Shown: positions 48,573-57,999, numbered from the stretch's first letter. The stretch is 64,000 nucleotides of DNA from Candidatus Binatota bacterium (GCA_012960245.1 DUBO01000023.1:52174-116173), one strand, 5' to 3'. Notes: generated by a model not told the origin, from the letters alone. Numbers and translations: made by a program.

Positions 48573-50651
48573 ATGTTGCCGCCACGCCTGTTGCTGTTGG
48601 CAGCGCTGGCCGTGACGCTGGCGCTCGCGCCGGCAGACGCTGCCGCCCAAGCGGAAGTGCTCGAGCAGGAAGAGCCGCTGGCCAGGCCCGCGCGCGCCAG
48701 CAGGCTGCCTGCCGTGGTGGTGTACGCGGCCGAGCAGGCGGGTGGTGCAGCCGATGGAACGGTGGCTGGAAGCGGCACGGGCTTTTCCACGAGCATCGCT
48801 GCGTCCAGCGCTTGGTCGGGCTACCACAGCGTGGCCGAGTTGCTCGAGCAGGCGGTCGGCGTGCAGGTGCGTCGCTTCGGCGGCCGAGAGGATTTTGCCA
48901 CCCTGTCGGTACGCGGCTCAACGGCTGCCCAGGTGCGCGTGCTGCTCGACGGCGTGCCGATGACGCGCGCGGCCGACGCGGTGGTCGATCTTTCAAGCCT
49001 GCCGCTGGAGGGCATCGAACGAATCGAGGTCTACCGCGGCTCTGTTCCTGTGGGCATGGCCGCTGCCGGTGCGGCGAGCGTGGTCAACCTGGTCACCCGG
49101 CGCGGCAAGCCCGGCCTCGCCACCTCGTTGTCGGTCGGCTCCCTTGACACCTGGCGCGTGGCCCTGGACGCTGATCGCCCGCTGGCCGACGGACAACTCG
49201 ACGCGTCGCTTTCTTTTCGTTCCACGCGCGGCGACTTCGAGTTCCCCAGCGACAACGGCACGCCACTCAATCCGCTCGACGATAGCGTCGAGCGCCGGCG
49301 CAACAACGAAAGCCGTGCCCTGTCGTTGCGCACGCGCTGGCGGCAGGAGCTCAGCCAGCGGCGCGGGCTGGAGGTCTCGGCCAGCGCCTACCACTCCGAA
49401 CATGGGCTGCCCGGACTGCCACCGTTCGAGTCTTTGAAGGCCTGGCGGCGAAGCTCGCGCGGCACTGCCGGAGTTACACTGGACCAGGACAACGGTAGCC
49501 TGGCGCTGGACCTGCTGCTGGAGGACAACACCCTCGCGGACCCCCGCGCGCCCGGCGAACCCGGGCTGGGACTCGGCTACTCGAAGGGCGATGACCGCAG
49601 CTGGCGCGTGGGCCTTCGCGGCAACCACCGCCTCGCTTTCGGAGCGCACCTTGCCGAGCTGTCCTTCGAAGGAGCCTTCGAGGATTTCAGCGAACGCCGC
49701 GCGGTAAGTTCCGGAACCCTGCGCTCTGCTGCCCAGCGCAGTTCGCTGGCGCTCGCGATAGGCGATGAACTGCTGATCGAAAACGCCGGCCTGCTCGTCG
49801 CGCCGCAGCTGCGCTTCGAATCGCTGTGGAACGACTTTGCCTCTTCTGCTGGCGGAACGTCAAAACGCGAGCACTCGTTCGACCCGGGCCTGGGCCTGTC
49901 ATGGAGCGCGACACCGACGCTGCTGCTGAAGGGCAACATCAACAGCTACTTTCGCGCGCCCGACTTCTCCGAGCTGTTCGGTAACACCGGCTTCTCGCTG
50001 GCCAGCCCCGACCTCGAACCTGAAAGCGGCCTGAACCGCGACCTCGGCTTCAGCTGGCAGCGGGCCTGGCATCGAGCCCGGCCGGGTGGCCAAAGCTCGG
50101 CGCGGCTGGAGTACGCCTGGTTCAACAACGACTCGGACGACCGCATCGTCTTCATCCAGACCGGCACGCGCCAGACAAGGGCCATCAACATCGGCTCGGC
50201 CCGCGTACGCGGCCACGAATTCTCGGCGACAGCCAGGCTGGGCCGCATCCCTTTCACGGGCCAAGCAGGCGGCAGCCTGCTGCTCGAAGCCAATCTCACC
50301 AGCCAGGATGCGCGCAACCTGTCGGGCCAGCCCTCGGAGTCGGGCCGCCGCCTGCCGGGCATCCCCGACCGCGAGCTCTTTGGGCGCGTAACGTGGCAAC
50401 GCGGGCCGGCATCGATAGCCTGGAACTACCAGTACCGCGACACTGTTTACTACGACAAGGCCAACGTCTTTTCGTCTGGCTCCTCGGCTCGACACGGACT
50501 CGAGTTGGCCTGGCTCGCGAGCGCCGACTGGAAATTTACACTGCAACTGGACAACCTGTCCGACGAACAGACGCCCGACGTGTTCGGTTTTCCGGTTCCC
50601 GGGCGAGCCCTGTTCCTTGGCCTGTCCACCGCCCTCGACAATGACGACTGA
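48573..50651 (+). CDS. TonB-dependent outer-membrane receptor (BtuB-like)
   Basis: This 692-residue outer-membrane protein has a signal peptide (core LLLLAALAVTLALAP, cleavage near AAAQA), a possible TonB box (PAVVVYA), a plug domain with SVRGSTAAQVRVLLDGVPM and a 22-strand-type barrel. The size and the plug resemble BtuB and siderophore receptors. The start at 48573 gives a normal signal peptide, although the frame is open upstream through the antisense of dxr. The only 64-base gap to dxr leaves no room for a cobalamin riboswitch, so vitamin B12 specificity is not supported. Its 3' end overlaps the dockerin gene by 11 bases. Confidence 0.88.
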   Translation: MLPPRLLLLAALAVTLALAPADAAAQAEVLEQEEPLARPARASRLPAVVVYAAEQAGGAADGTVAGSGTGFSTSIAASSAWSGYHSVAELLEQAVGVQVRRFGGREDFATLSVRGSTAAQVRVLLDGVPMTRAADAVVDLSSLPLEGIERIEVYRGSVPVGMAAAGAASVVNLVTRRGKPGLATSLSVGSLDTWRVALDADRPLADGQLDASLSFRSTRGDFEFPSDNGTPLNPLDDSVERRRNNESRALSLRTRWRQELSQRRGLEVSASAYHSEHGLPGLPPFESLKAWRRSSRGTAGVTLDQDNGSLALDLLLEDNTLADPRAPGEPGLGLGYSKGDDRSWRVGLRGNHRLAFGAHLAELSFEGAFEDFSERRAVSSGTLRSAAQRSSLALAIGDELLIENAGLLVAPQLRFESLWNDFASSAGGTSKREHSFDPGLGLSWSATPTLLLKGNINSYFRAPDFSELFGNTGFSLASPDLEPESGLNRDLGFSWQRAWHRARPGGQSSARLEYAWFNNDSDDRIVFIQTGTRQTRAINIGSARVRGHEFSATARLGRIPFTGQAGGSLLLEANLTSQDARNLSGQPSESGRRLPGIPDRELFGRVTWQRGPASIAWNYQYRDTVYYDKANVFSSGSSARHGLELAWLASADWKFTLQLDNLSDEQTPDVFGFPVPGRALFLGLSTALDNDD

Positions 50652-51993
50652 ACACTCAACCAGGATAATGACCGCCGCGTTGTTGATGGCGCTGTTGCCT
50701 GCGCTGGCCACCAACAGCTTGGCCCTGTGCGGTGACGCAGACGGCGACGGTTACACGCAGGCCGGCGATGCCCTGTGGACCTTGCAGGCGGCGGTGGGAC
50801 TGGAGCAGCCATGTCCCACTTCGTCGGACTGCGAGCGCCTCCAGCGTGCCGATATAAACAGGAGCGGAAACATAGAGGCGTCCGACGCGCTGGCGACGCT
50901 GCAAGCCGCAGTGGGCCTGCTCCCTACGCTGGACTGCGCGGGCGCCCTGCAGAAGCGCGCGCTGGTGGCCACCGCCGGCTGCGATTTTATCTCGGGCGGG
51001 GTGGGCGAAATCGACCTCGCCACGCGCAGCCTCGTGCGCCATTTGCCCGGCGTTCTATCCGGCGACAGCGTGTTGCGCGAGCAGGAAGGCCGCGTATTTG
51101 CCCTGAACCGCTTCGCGGCTAACAACGCGCAGGAGCTCGACCCGGCCGCCGAGCTCACCACCCTGTGGCAGTGCAGCACCGGCCCCGCCAACCCCCACGA
51201 CCTGGTCATCGACTCGCGGGGCCTGGCCTGGATCAGCCGCTACGACTCAGCGCTGTTGCTGCTCGCCGACCCCGATGCCGGGCCCACCTGCGCGGACTTC
51301 CTGGTTGACGAAATCGACTTGTCGGCCTGGGCCGACGCCGACGGCATACCGGAAATGGACCAGCTGCTGCTACGTGGCGACCGCTTGCTGGTGCTGCTGC
51401 AGCTGCTTGACCGCAACGATCTCTTTCGCCCTTCCGGCCCGGGCCGGGTGCTGGCCATTGATACCATCAGCCGCGCGGTGGTTGCCTCCACTGACCTGGC
51501 AATCAGCAACCCCTTTGCCGAAACCAAGGGCCTGCTGCTGCGGCCCGGCAGCGGGGAGCTGCTGGTGGGTGGGCCGGGGCTGCTGTTCAGCGACCTCGAC
51601 GACGGCGGCATCCAGGCGCTGGACCCCGACAGCCTGGCTGACCACGGGTTGCTCATTACGGGTAACGAGCTGGGAGGCGACCTCGTCGACTTTGTCATGG
51701 CGGGGCGTGACCGCGGCTTTGCACTGGTGGCAGACGCGGTCTTCGCCGTATCGCTGGTGGAGTTCGACCTCGCGCTTGGCAAAGTGAACCGCGTGCTGTT
51801 CGCAAGCGCCACGTTGCTGTCCGACCTCGAACTGGCCGACGATGGCAGCCTGTGGCTGGCCGATCACGACTGTGGCGGCGACGGCCCACCCGCCCCGGGA
51901 CTGCTGGCCTTTTCTGCGTTTACCGGCGAACCGCTACTTGACGGTCCCCTGGCCACCAGCCTGCCCCCCTTTAACCTGCTGCCGCTGAACTGA
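50641..51993 (+). CDS. Secreted protein with dockerin-like calcium repeats and a beta-propeller-like body
   Basis: This 450-residue exported protein has a signal peptide ending near SLA, then two dockerin-like repeats: DADGDGYTQAGDALWTLQAA and DINRSGNIEASDALATLQAA, each followed by VGL. The DxDxDG-type loops should bind calcium. The rest shows repeated short beta motifs with DxxG turns, compatible with a beta-propeller. I prefer the ATG at 50641 because the resulting signal has a charged N-terminus; the ATG at 50668 has a closer AGGA. The overlap with the receptor gene suggests the two act together at the cell surface. Confidence 0.82.
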   Translation: MTTEHSTRIMTAALLMALLPALATNSLALCGDADGDGYTQAGDALWTLQAAVGLEQPCPTSSDCERLQRADINRSGNIEASDALATLQAAVGLLPTLDCAGALQKRALVATAGCDFISGGVGEIDLATRSLVRHLPGVLSGDSVLREQEGRVFALNRFAANNAQELDPAAELTTLWQCSTGPANPHDLVIDSRGLAWISRYDSALLLLADPDAGPTCADFLVDEIDLSAWADADGIPEMDQLLLRGDRLLVLLQLLDRNDLFRPSGPGRVLAIDTISRAVVASTDLAISNPFAETKGLLLRPGSGELLVGGPGLLFSDLDDGGIQALDPDSLADHGLLITGNELGGDLVDFVMAGRDRGFALVADAVFAVSLVEFDLALGKVNRVLFASATLLSDLELADDGSLWLADHDCGGDGPPAPGLLAFSAFTGEPLLDGPLATSLPPFNLLPLN

Positions 51994-52080
51994 CTCCAAA
52001 AAGGGGCGCTGGATTTCAATGGTGAGCCGGGCTACGAAGCCAACCGGAAGCGGCACGGGCCGCAGGAGATAATACGACAC

Positions 52081-54102
52081 ATGAAACTCTTCTCTTATGA
52101 ACTCAAAGGCGACACTGCCCACGTGAGCTTTGACTCGGGGTCGATGAACACCCTGTCGCGCGCGGCCATTGCCGAGCTCGGCCAACTGGTCGAAGAACTT
52201 GAACAGCTGCACGCCGACACGCCACTCGCGGGGGTCATACTCAAGGGCAACCGCTACGGCCTGGGTGCAGGAGCCGACATCGGCGAGCTCAAAAACAGCA
52301 GCCGTGAACAACTCGAAGAGCTCATCGACGCCGGCCACGAGACTTTCTACCGCATAGAGGAGGGCGAAGTGCCCTGGGTTGCGCTCATCGACGGCTACGC
52401 GCTCGGGGGCATCTACGAACTCGCGTTGGCCTGCGACGGCATCGTCGCCACGGGGAAGTCAACGCTCGGATTCCCCGAAATCAAACTCAACATCTTCCCC
52501 GGGCTGGGCGGCACGCAGCGCATGCCCCGGCGCAGCGGACTCATCAACGCAAACGACCCGGTCGCGGGCGCGGCCGGTTTCACTGCGGTGCTGCAGGGGG
52601 GCAACTTCAAGGCTCCCGCCGCCGCGGCCATCAACATGATCGACGCCCTGGTCCCCGAGGGAGAAGACGCCGACAGTTTTGCCGAAAAGTTCCTGCGCGA
52701 AACCCTGCCCACGCTCGACCGCAGCCTGCCGGCCGACCTGGCCGACGCCGAATCGCTGAGGGAGCTCGTGCTGCCCACAGTGCAGCGCGCCACCGGCGGC
52801 CGCAGCGACCCGCGCGCGCCTTACGTGGCGCTGGACGTGATGATAAAAGGTGCTTCGCTACCGCTGCGCGAGGCCAACCGCCTTGAACGCGACGCCTTCA
52901 TAGAGGTGGCGAGCTCGGCACAGGGCAAGGCCGGCATGAGGTTCTTCTTCACCCAGCAGGCGGTGCAGAAACTTCCCCGCGACTTCGCCACCGCGGCAAA
53001 GATCACCCGCGTGGGCGTAGACGGTGCCGACGGTTTCATGGGCAACGCCATCGCCTGGCTGGCCCTGGAGGCCGGCTACCAGGTCGTGGCCCACGTACCC
53101 CTGCCCGAGTTCGCCGACTCGGTGGCGGACAAGCTGCGCGCCAAGTACGCGCGCCTGGTCAAGAAGGGTCGCCTCGACGAAAAGCAGGTGGAAGAAAAAA
53201 TCGCCTCGGTGACGGTGGCCACGTCGGTGGCGCAGCTGGCCGACTGCGACCTCGTGGTCGAGGCGCGCATGGAAAACCGCGAGGTGAAAGCCGAGTTCTA
53301 CCGTGAACTGGGAGCGGTCATGAAAGCGGGCGCGGTGGTAGCCTCGAACTCGAGCTCGATGGGCCCCGGCATGCTCACCGAATTTTTTACCGAGGGCGGC
53401 GGCGACGCTTCGTGTTTTGTAAACCTGCACTTCTTCAGCCCCGCGGAGAACCCGCGCATGCAACTCGTCGAGCTGGTGCGCTCCGCCGCGAGCAGCGATG
53501 AGTCGGTGGCCACCGCGCACTCGTTCGTGAAAAAGATAGGCAAGACCCCGGTCGTGCTTGGCGACGGCAGCGCCGGCTTCCTGGTCAACGCCGGGCTTGC
53601 CGCCTACATGCTGGCCGCTGAGCAAATCTACCACGAGGGGACGCCCGCGGCCGACATAGACGCCGCGATGAAGGCGTCGGTGTTTCCCATGGGCCCCTTC
53701 GAGCTCGGCGACATGGCCGGGGTAGACGTCACCGCCGGCATGATGGACACCATAGCCGAGCAGGAAGGCGGCGTAGGCCAGCCGCTGGTGTGGGGGCTGA
53801 GAGACGCCGGTCGCAACGGCGTCAAGGTTGGCGCCGGCTTTTACAATTACAGCGACGGCGCGGCCACCGGCGAGTGGGAAGGGCTTGCCGGGCTCGCCCC
53901 CGGCCGCGGCGACCGCGTAGCCGTGGCAGACGAGATCGTGGAACGCTGTATGAAAGCGCTGCACGCCAAGGTGCGTGAACTGGTCGGCGCCGGGGTTGCT
54001 CCCGACGAGGAGCAGGCCGACCTCTGCTTCGTACTGGGCCTGGGCTTCGCCATGCACCTCGGTGGGCCACTGTTCTATGGTGAACAGGAGGGCTGGAACT
54101 GA
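52081..54102 (+). CDS. FadB/FadJ-like enoyl-CoA hydratase / 3-hydroxyacyl-CoA dehydrogenase
   Basis: This bifunctional beta-oxidation enzyme has 673 residues. The crotonase half shows the catalytic Glu pair in GYALGGIYELALACD and FPEIKLNIFPGLGGTQR. The dehydrogenase half has the catalytic His in LHFFSPAENPRMQLVE and a SAGFLVNAGLAAYM segment. The Rossmann loop reads GADGFMG instead of the usual GAGTMG, one residue longer. Start at 52081 with AGGAG upstream. No thiolase partner is adjacent; the glycosyltransferase overlaps its stop. Likely fatty acid or acyl-CoA catabolism, with NAD binding to be tested. Confidence 0.9.
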   Translation: MKLFSYELKGDTAHVSFDSGSMNTLSRAAIAELGQLVEELEQLHADTPLAGVILKGNRYGLGAGADIGELKNSSREQLEELIDAGHETFYRIEEGEVPWVALIDGYALGGIYELALACDGIVATGKSTLGFPEIKLNIFPGLGGTQRMPRRSGLINANDPVAGAAGFTAVLQGGNFKAPAAAAINMIDALVPEGEDADSFAEKFLRETLPTLDRSLPADLADAESLRELVLPTVQRATGGRSDPRAPYVALDVMIKGASLPLREANRLERDAFIEVASSAQGKAGMRFFFTQQAVQKLPRDFATAAKITRVGVDGADGFMGNAIAWLALEAGYQVVAHVPLPEFADSVADKLRAKYARLVKKGRLDEKQVEEKIASVTVATSVAQLADCDLVVEARMENREVKAEFYRELGAVMKAGAVVASNSSSMGPGMLTEFFTEGGGDASCFVNLHFFSPAENPRMQLVELVRSAASSDESVATAHSFVKKIGKTPVVLGDGSAGFLVNAGLAAYMLAAEQIYHEGTPAADIDAAMKASVFPMGPFELGDMAGVDVTAGMMDTIAEQEGGVGQPLVWGLRDAGRNGVKVGAGFYNYSDGAATGEWEGLAGLAPGRGDRVAVADEIVERCMKALHAKVRELVGAGVAPDEEQADLCFVLGLGFAMHLGGPLFYGEQEGWN

Positions 54103-55706
54103 ACCTCGACTCTCCCTCGGCCACCACCAACCTGGCCGTAGCCGGGGCCGTACTGTTCATGCTCACCGCGTGGGCGGGACGGCTGGACTTAATGGAGCCC
54201 GACGAGGGGCGCCACGCCGAAATCGCCCGCGAGATGGTGGCCACGGGCCACCTGCTCACACCTCGCCTGCACGGAAAGCCTTATCACCACAAGCCCCCGG
54301 CCTTCCACTGGCTGGTCGCGGCCTCGCTGGCGACCTTTGGCCCGAGCGCGATGGCGGCGCGGCTGCCGTCGCTGTTGGCAGCCCTGTGGACGGTCCTGAT
54401 CACGGCCTGGTGGGCATCGCGCGCCTGGGGTCCCGCCACCGGCCGCCTGGCGGCACTGTTGCTCTCAAGCATGGTGTTGTTTATGGCCGTGGCGCGCTGG
54501 ACCGTGGTCGACATGTTGTTCACCGCGGTGCTCACCACCGCCTTTGCCTTCCTCGGCAGCTGGCTGCTCGACCCCGGAAGCCGCATACGTACCCCCTGGC
54601 CCTTCTACTTCACGGTGGGAGTCGCCACACTGGTCAAGGGACCGGCGGCGATCTTGCTCAGTGGTGGGCTGGCGCTGGCCTGCGTAGCGCTGTTGGGTGG
54701 TACAACCACGCTGCGACGCCTGCGACCCGTAAGGGGCGGCCTGCTGGTACTGGCCGTAGCCACCCCCTGGTACCTGGCCGCGTGGCTGGCCGAACCCGAG
54801 TACATAGAGACCTTCCTGTTCACCCATAACCTGGGTCGCTACGCGGTCGCGGGAGCCGTCGGCCATCAGCAGCCATCGCCCTACTACCTGTTGGCCCTGC
54901 CACTCGCCCTGCTGCCATGGATTTTATACCTGCCCGACGCGCTGGCCGGGCAAGTGCTCGCACGTGGAAGAAAAAAGGCCGCCGTCTTCGCGAGCCTGTG
55001 GGCTGCCGTGGTGGTCGGTTTTTTTCTCCCCGCCAGCGCCAGGCTGATCACTTACATGCTGCCGGCTTTTCCTCCCCTGGCCGCCCTGACGGCTGCCTGG
55101 CTGGTCGACCGCGCCCGCACCAACCAGGGTCTGCCCCGCCGGGTCGCAGTCATGCAACTGACCTGGACGGGGATAACCTGCCTGCTGGCCTGCACTGCAG
55201 CGATATACCTGGGCTGGAGCGGAGAAGTATCGATAACCCGCTGCCTGGCCCTGGGCCTGGGTCCGCTGGCGACCCTGTCGCTGGCCCGGCGAGGCCTGCG
55301 CGACCGCGATTCGCAGGCGACCGTACTCGCAGGTGTGCTCAGTTCGGCCGTTCTCGTGACCACCGCGTGGGGGCTTGCCCCCGAATTTATAAACAGCCAG
55401 CGCAGCCTGCGGCCCGCCGCTCTGCAAGCGCTGGCTTCAGCCCCGGCCGATCGCGAGCTGCTGGCTTACAAAGCCTCCGGGCACTCACTGGCCTTCTACT
55501 CAAAACGGCTCCTGGCCCGTGACGACAACCCGCAGTCTGTACACGACAAGCTCGCACAAAAGCCCGTCCCCTTGCTGCTCACCAAGTCTAAGTACCTGTC
55601 TGAACTAGGAAAACTCCCACCTCATATCGAGATCGCGTGGACCGGAGCGAGGGGCAAAGTGCTGCTGGCGGAGAAGGGAGGGAGTCGAACCCTCCATCGA
55701 CCGTAA
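54099..55706 (+). CDS. ArnT-like glycosyltransferase (PMT_2 family), probable CTG start
   Basis: This 535-residue integral membrane glycosyltransferase uses lipid-linked sugars. The key acidic motif EPDEGRHAEIAREM lies in the first periplasmic loop, and about twelve hydrophobic segments follow. The first ATG (54159) falls within the predicted first helix. A CTG at 54099 lies in a CTGA overlap with the upstream stop, seven bases after an AGGAGG, and gives a full first helix, so it is the likely start. No ATG, GTG or TTG lies between them. The last 41 bases overlap the tRNA-Sec gene on the other strand. Confidence 0.8.
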   Translation: MNLDSPSATTNLAVAGAVLFMLTAWAGRLDLMEPDEGRHAEIAREMVATGHLLTPRLHGKPYHHKPPAFHWLVAASLATFGPSAMAARLPSLLAALWTVLITAWWASRAWGPATGRLAALLLSSMVLFMAVARWTVVDMLFTAVLTTAFAFLGSWLLDPGSRIRTPWPFYFTVGVATLVKGPAAILLSGGLALACVALLGGTTTLRRLRPVRGGLLVLAVATPWYLAAWLAEPEYIETFLFTHNLGRYAVAGAVGHQQPSPYYLLALPLALLPWILYLPDALAGQVLARGRKKAAVFASLWAAVVVGFFLPASARLITYMLPAFPPLAALTAAWLVDRARTNQGLPRRVAVMQLTWTGITCLLACTAAIYLGWSGEVSITRCLALGLGPLATLSLARRGLRDRDSQATVLAGVLSSAVLVTTAWGLAPEFINSQRSLRPAALQALASAPADRELLAYKASGHSLAFYSKRLLARDDNPQSVHDKLAQKPVPLLLTKSKYLSELGKLPPHIEIAWTGARGKVLLAEKGGSRTLHRP

Positions 55707-55761
55707 AGGCCGACATCACGGTTTTGAAGACCGGCCGGGCCACCGGGCCCGATCCCTCTCC
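55666..55761 (-). tRNA. selC: Selenocysteine tRNA (anticodon UCA)
   Basis: The minus strand folds as tRNA-Sec. The 8-bp acceptor stem is GGAGAGGG with CCTTCTCC (one G-U pair), discriminator G and an encoded CCA. The D-stem has 6 bp (CGGGCC/GGCCCG) with a 4-base loop. The anticodon loop is CTTCAAA, with TCA at positions 34-36. A long variable arm (TCGGCC/GGTCGA) follows, and the T-arm has a 5-bp stem with loop TTCGACT. The 8 + 5 acceptor-T arrangement is the Sec hallmark. It implies that UGA is read as selenocysteine for some proteins in this genome. The 3' end overlaps the glycosyltransferase gene. Confidence 0.95.
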
Positions 55762-55780
55762 CCACGCTGACCGGGCTCCG

Positions 55781-55809
55781 TTACTAGCGCCGGCCCTCCC
55801 CCCGGGCAA
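55781..55809 (-). promoter_or_regulatory. Candidate selC promoter
   Basis: On the minus strand, TTGCCC (55804-55809) and TAGTAA (55781-55786) are separated by 17 bases, ending about 20 bases before the mature tRNA. The positions fit a sigma-70 promoter, but both hexamers differ from consensus. Confidence 0.45.
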
Positions 55810-55848
55810 GCCGACCCCGATGAGCCGACAGAAAAACCCCCGCGCCCG

Positions 55849-55891
55849 TTGCATTAGAAGCCGGGTCGCGACTATAAAGGCCGGACCCGGC
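55849..55891 (+). promoter_or_regulatory. Candidate promoter with embedded palindrome before the DUF1302 gene
   Basis: TTGCAT (55849-55854) and TATAAA (55873-55878) are 18 bases apart, giving a leader of about 47 bases before the ATG at 55932. A perfect 8-bp inverted repeat GCCGGGTC/GACCCGGC (55860-55867 and 55884-55891) brackets the -10 box, so a repressor binding there would block the promoter. Confidence 0.5.
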
Positions 55892-55931
55892 GCGGCCCAC
55901 TTAAGGGCTGGCCATAATCAGGGGGACACTG

Positions 55932-57977
55932 ATGAGGGCACTTGTTCGTAGCATAGCGATCGTCGCGGCGATCGCAGTTTTATCACCTGTCGACGCAGAC
56001 GCCGGCTTCAAATACGGCGACCTGGACATTTCCGGGCACCTGCGTTCGACCAACCTGATGAGGCACCAGGATTACGACAACCTGGCCTTCATCATGCAAC
56101 GCAACTCGGTCAAGCTCCGGCTTGAGTGGAAGTGGCTGCAACGCGGTAAGGCCTTTGGCCGCTACAACATACCTTGGCTGAAAAGGTCGGATATCTTCGG
56201 CCTGTTCCGGGGTGTCTACGACAGTACCTACGACACCACGCCGGGCATGCTCGAGCGCAAGGATTTCCAGGGCGACTACCTCGACGGCAGTTCGTCCGGT
56301 GCCAATGCGTGGAGACTCGCACGACTGGAAACCATCAGCGAAGACGTCCGCGACGAACTCAAGTTCAACGCGAGGTTTCGCGAGCTCTACGTCGACCTCT
56401 ACTTCAAGCACATCCCTCTCACGATGCGCATTGGTAAACAGCAGATCGTGTGGGGGGAGACCGACGGCTTCCGCATGGCTGACCGCGCCAACGCGATTGA
56501 CCTGAGCTGGCACTTCTTCCAGGAGTTCCCGCCGCCTGGCTACGGCTTTGATGAACTGCGCATTCCCCACTTCATGGTCAAGGGACTGTGGGACTTCAGG
56601 CAGCTGGGCAACCTCTCGCAGCCTTTCCTCGAGTTCTACTGGAACCCCGGCGACTGGGAGCCCGGCAAGATAGCCTTCCTGCCCCGGCCCTGGGGCGTAA
56701 AACTGCTCGACCCGATGGTCAACGCCGCCGGTACCGGCGCGCTGCAGTCAGCGTCGCTCTGCCCCAACGATGCCACGCCGGGTGACCCCACCCGCCGCTG
56801 CGTCGGCTTGCTTAACGGCACCCAGCTGTTCAAGCAAGGCAACTACAGCAAGAACCCGCTGGAGAACAGCCAGTTCGGCATACGTTTTCACTTCATCACC
56901 CGCAACGGTATGGAGTGGACGGTCAACTACCTGTACCAGCGCTGGAAGCCCGACGGGTCGCCCACTGCGCTGGTGCGTGGACTGCCCAAGGACGGCCGTA
57001 CCTTTGTGGGCACAGGCGTGAACGGTGCTGATTCGGCCGGCACCATTCCCAACGAGACTTACTGCGCCAACGTCACCATGGACCCGAACAACCCGTTCAC
57101 CCAGGTGATTGCGCCCTACGCCACCGGCGAAGCCTGCCTGGAATACTTCGCCCCCTACGTGCACAGCGTGGCGGTGTCGATGAACTACTTCGAGGCCAAG
57201 TACACGCAGACGGTGTGGAGGTTCGAGACCCTGATCGACTTCAACCTGCCCTTCTATGACGGCGACAAGCAGACCGCCCTGCTCGATCGCTCGCCCAACG
57301 GGCCCACCCTGATTCCCGGCATAAGCAACAAGCACATGTGGAAGGGCGTGATAGCGTTTGACCGGCCCACCTGGATACGGCCGCTCAACAAGAAAACCAC
57401 CTTCTTCTTCACCGGCCAGTTGTTCTGGATGTACCTTATCAACCACGAGCGGCGGCGCTGCGCCATCGACGATCAGCCCCGCTACCTGCCCGACGGATCG
57501 CCCAACCCGGGCTTCGTGGGGTACTCGGCCAACCCGCTGGAGGAGCGATGCGGCAGCGACACCGAACTGCTGCTGCAAGGCGAGCAGGTGGGGCTGGTCG
57601 GCCCGTTGGATCTTCCCAAGCTGTCGGCACCCGCAGGCAAGGGCCGTGACAACATCCGGCAGTGGGAAGTCATAGGCACACTGGCCATCCTCGGCTTCTA
57701 CAAAGGCGGATCCGTCGTGCCGGCGATCATCTACCTGGTCGACCCGGTGAACAGCTTCGCCCAGGAAATAGCCGTTGGAGTCGACTGGTTCGTGAGGCCC
57801 AACCTGGCCATAAACTGGACCACCAAGTTAATCTGGGCCGGCGCGCCCTGGGACCCATACGCTGGCCACAAAAACGACAACGACGTGGACCGCGGCGAGC
57901 TGTTCGAGCCCTGGTTCCTGGCCGGCGGCAGTCGTGGCCGTGGCGAGTCGGGAGTACAGATAACCTGGCAGTTCTAA
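55932..57977 (+). CDS. DUF1302 family outer-membrane beta-barrel protein
   Basis: This 681-residue exported protein has a signal peptide (core IAIVAAIAVLS, cleavage near ADA). The body shows the DUF1302 pattern: IGKQQIVWGETDGFRMADR, then repeated amphipathic strands, and a C-terminal Phe in VQITWQF, as expected for an outer-membrane barrel. DUF1302 proteins often occur near lipid or steroid degradation genes and are thought to handle hydrophobic substrates, which would agree with the acyl-CoA enzymes in the window; that link is inference. It ends 22 bases before a strong terminator and stands alone. Confidence 0.88.
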   Translation: MRALVRSIAIVAAIAVLSPVDADAGFKYGDLDISGHLRSTNLMRHQDYDNLAFIMQRNSVKLRLEWKWLQRGKAFGRYNIPWLKRSDIFGLFRGVYDSTYDTTPGMLERKDFQGDYLDGSSSGANAWRLARLETISEDVRDELKFNARFRELYVDLYFKHIPLTMRIGKQQIVWGETDGFRMADRANAIDLSWHFFQEFPPPGYGFDELRIPHFMVKGLWDFRQLGNLSQPFLEFYWNPGDWEPGKIAFLPRPWGVKLLDPMVNAAGTGALQSASLCPNDATPGDPTRRCVGLLNGTQLFKQGNYSKNPLENSQFGIRFHFITRNGMEWTVNYLYQRWKPDGSPTALVRGLPKDGRTFVGTGVNGADSAGTIPNETYCANVTMDPNNPFTQVIAPYATGEACLEYFAPYVHSVAVSMNYFEAKYTQTVWRFETLIDFNLPFYDGDKQTALLDRSPNGPTLIPGISNKHMWKGVIAFDRPTWIRPLNKKTTFFFTGQLFWMYLINHERRRCAIDDQPRYLPDGSPNPGFVGYSANPLEERCGSDTELLLQGEQVGLVGPLDLPKLSAPAGKGRDNIRQWEVIGTLAILGFYKGGSVVPAIIYLVDPVNSFAQEIAVGVDWFVRPNLAINWTTKLIWAGAPWDPYAGHKNDNDVDRGELFEPWFLAGGSRGRGESGVQITWQF

Positions 57978-57999
57978 GCGCGGGTAGATAAAGAACCAA

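Noticed and set aside
55681..55706. C-terminal end of the glycosyltransferase as evidence against the tRNA
   Set aside because: The tRNA structure is complete, including the encoded CCA, so the overlap reflects a late stop codon rather than a false tRNA.
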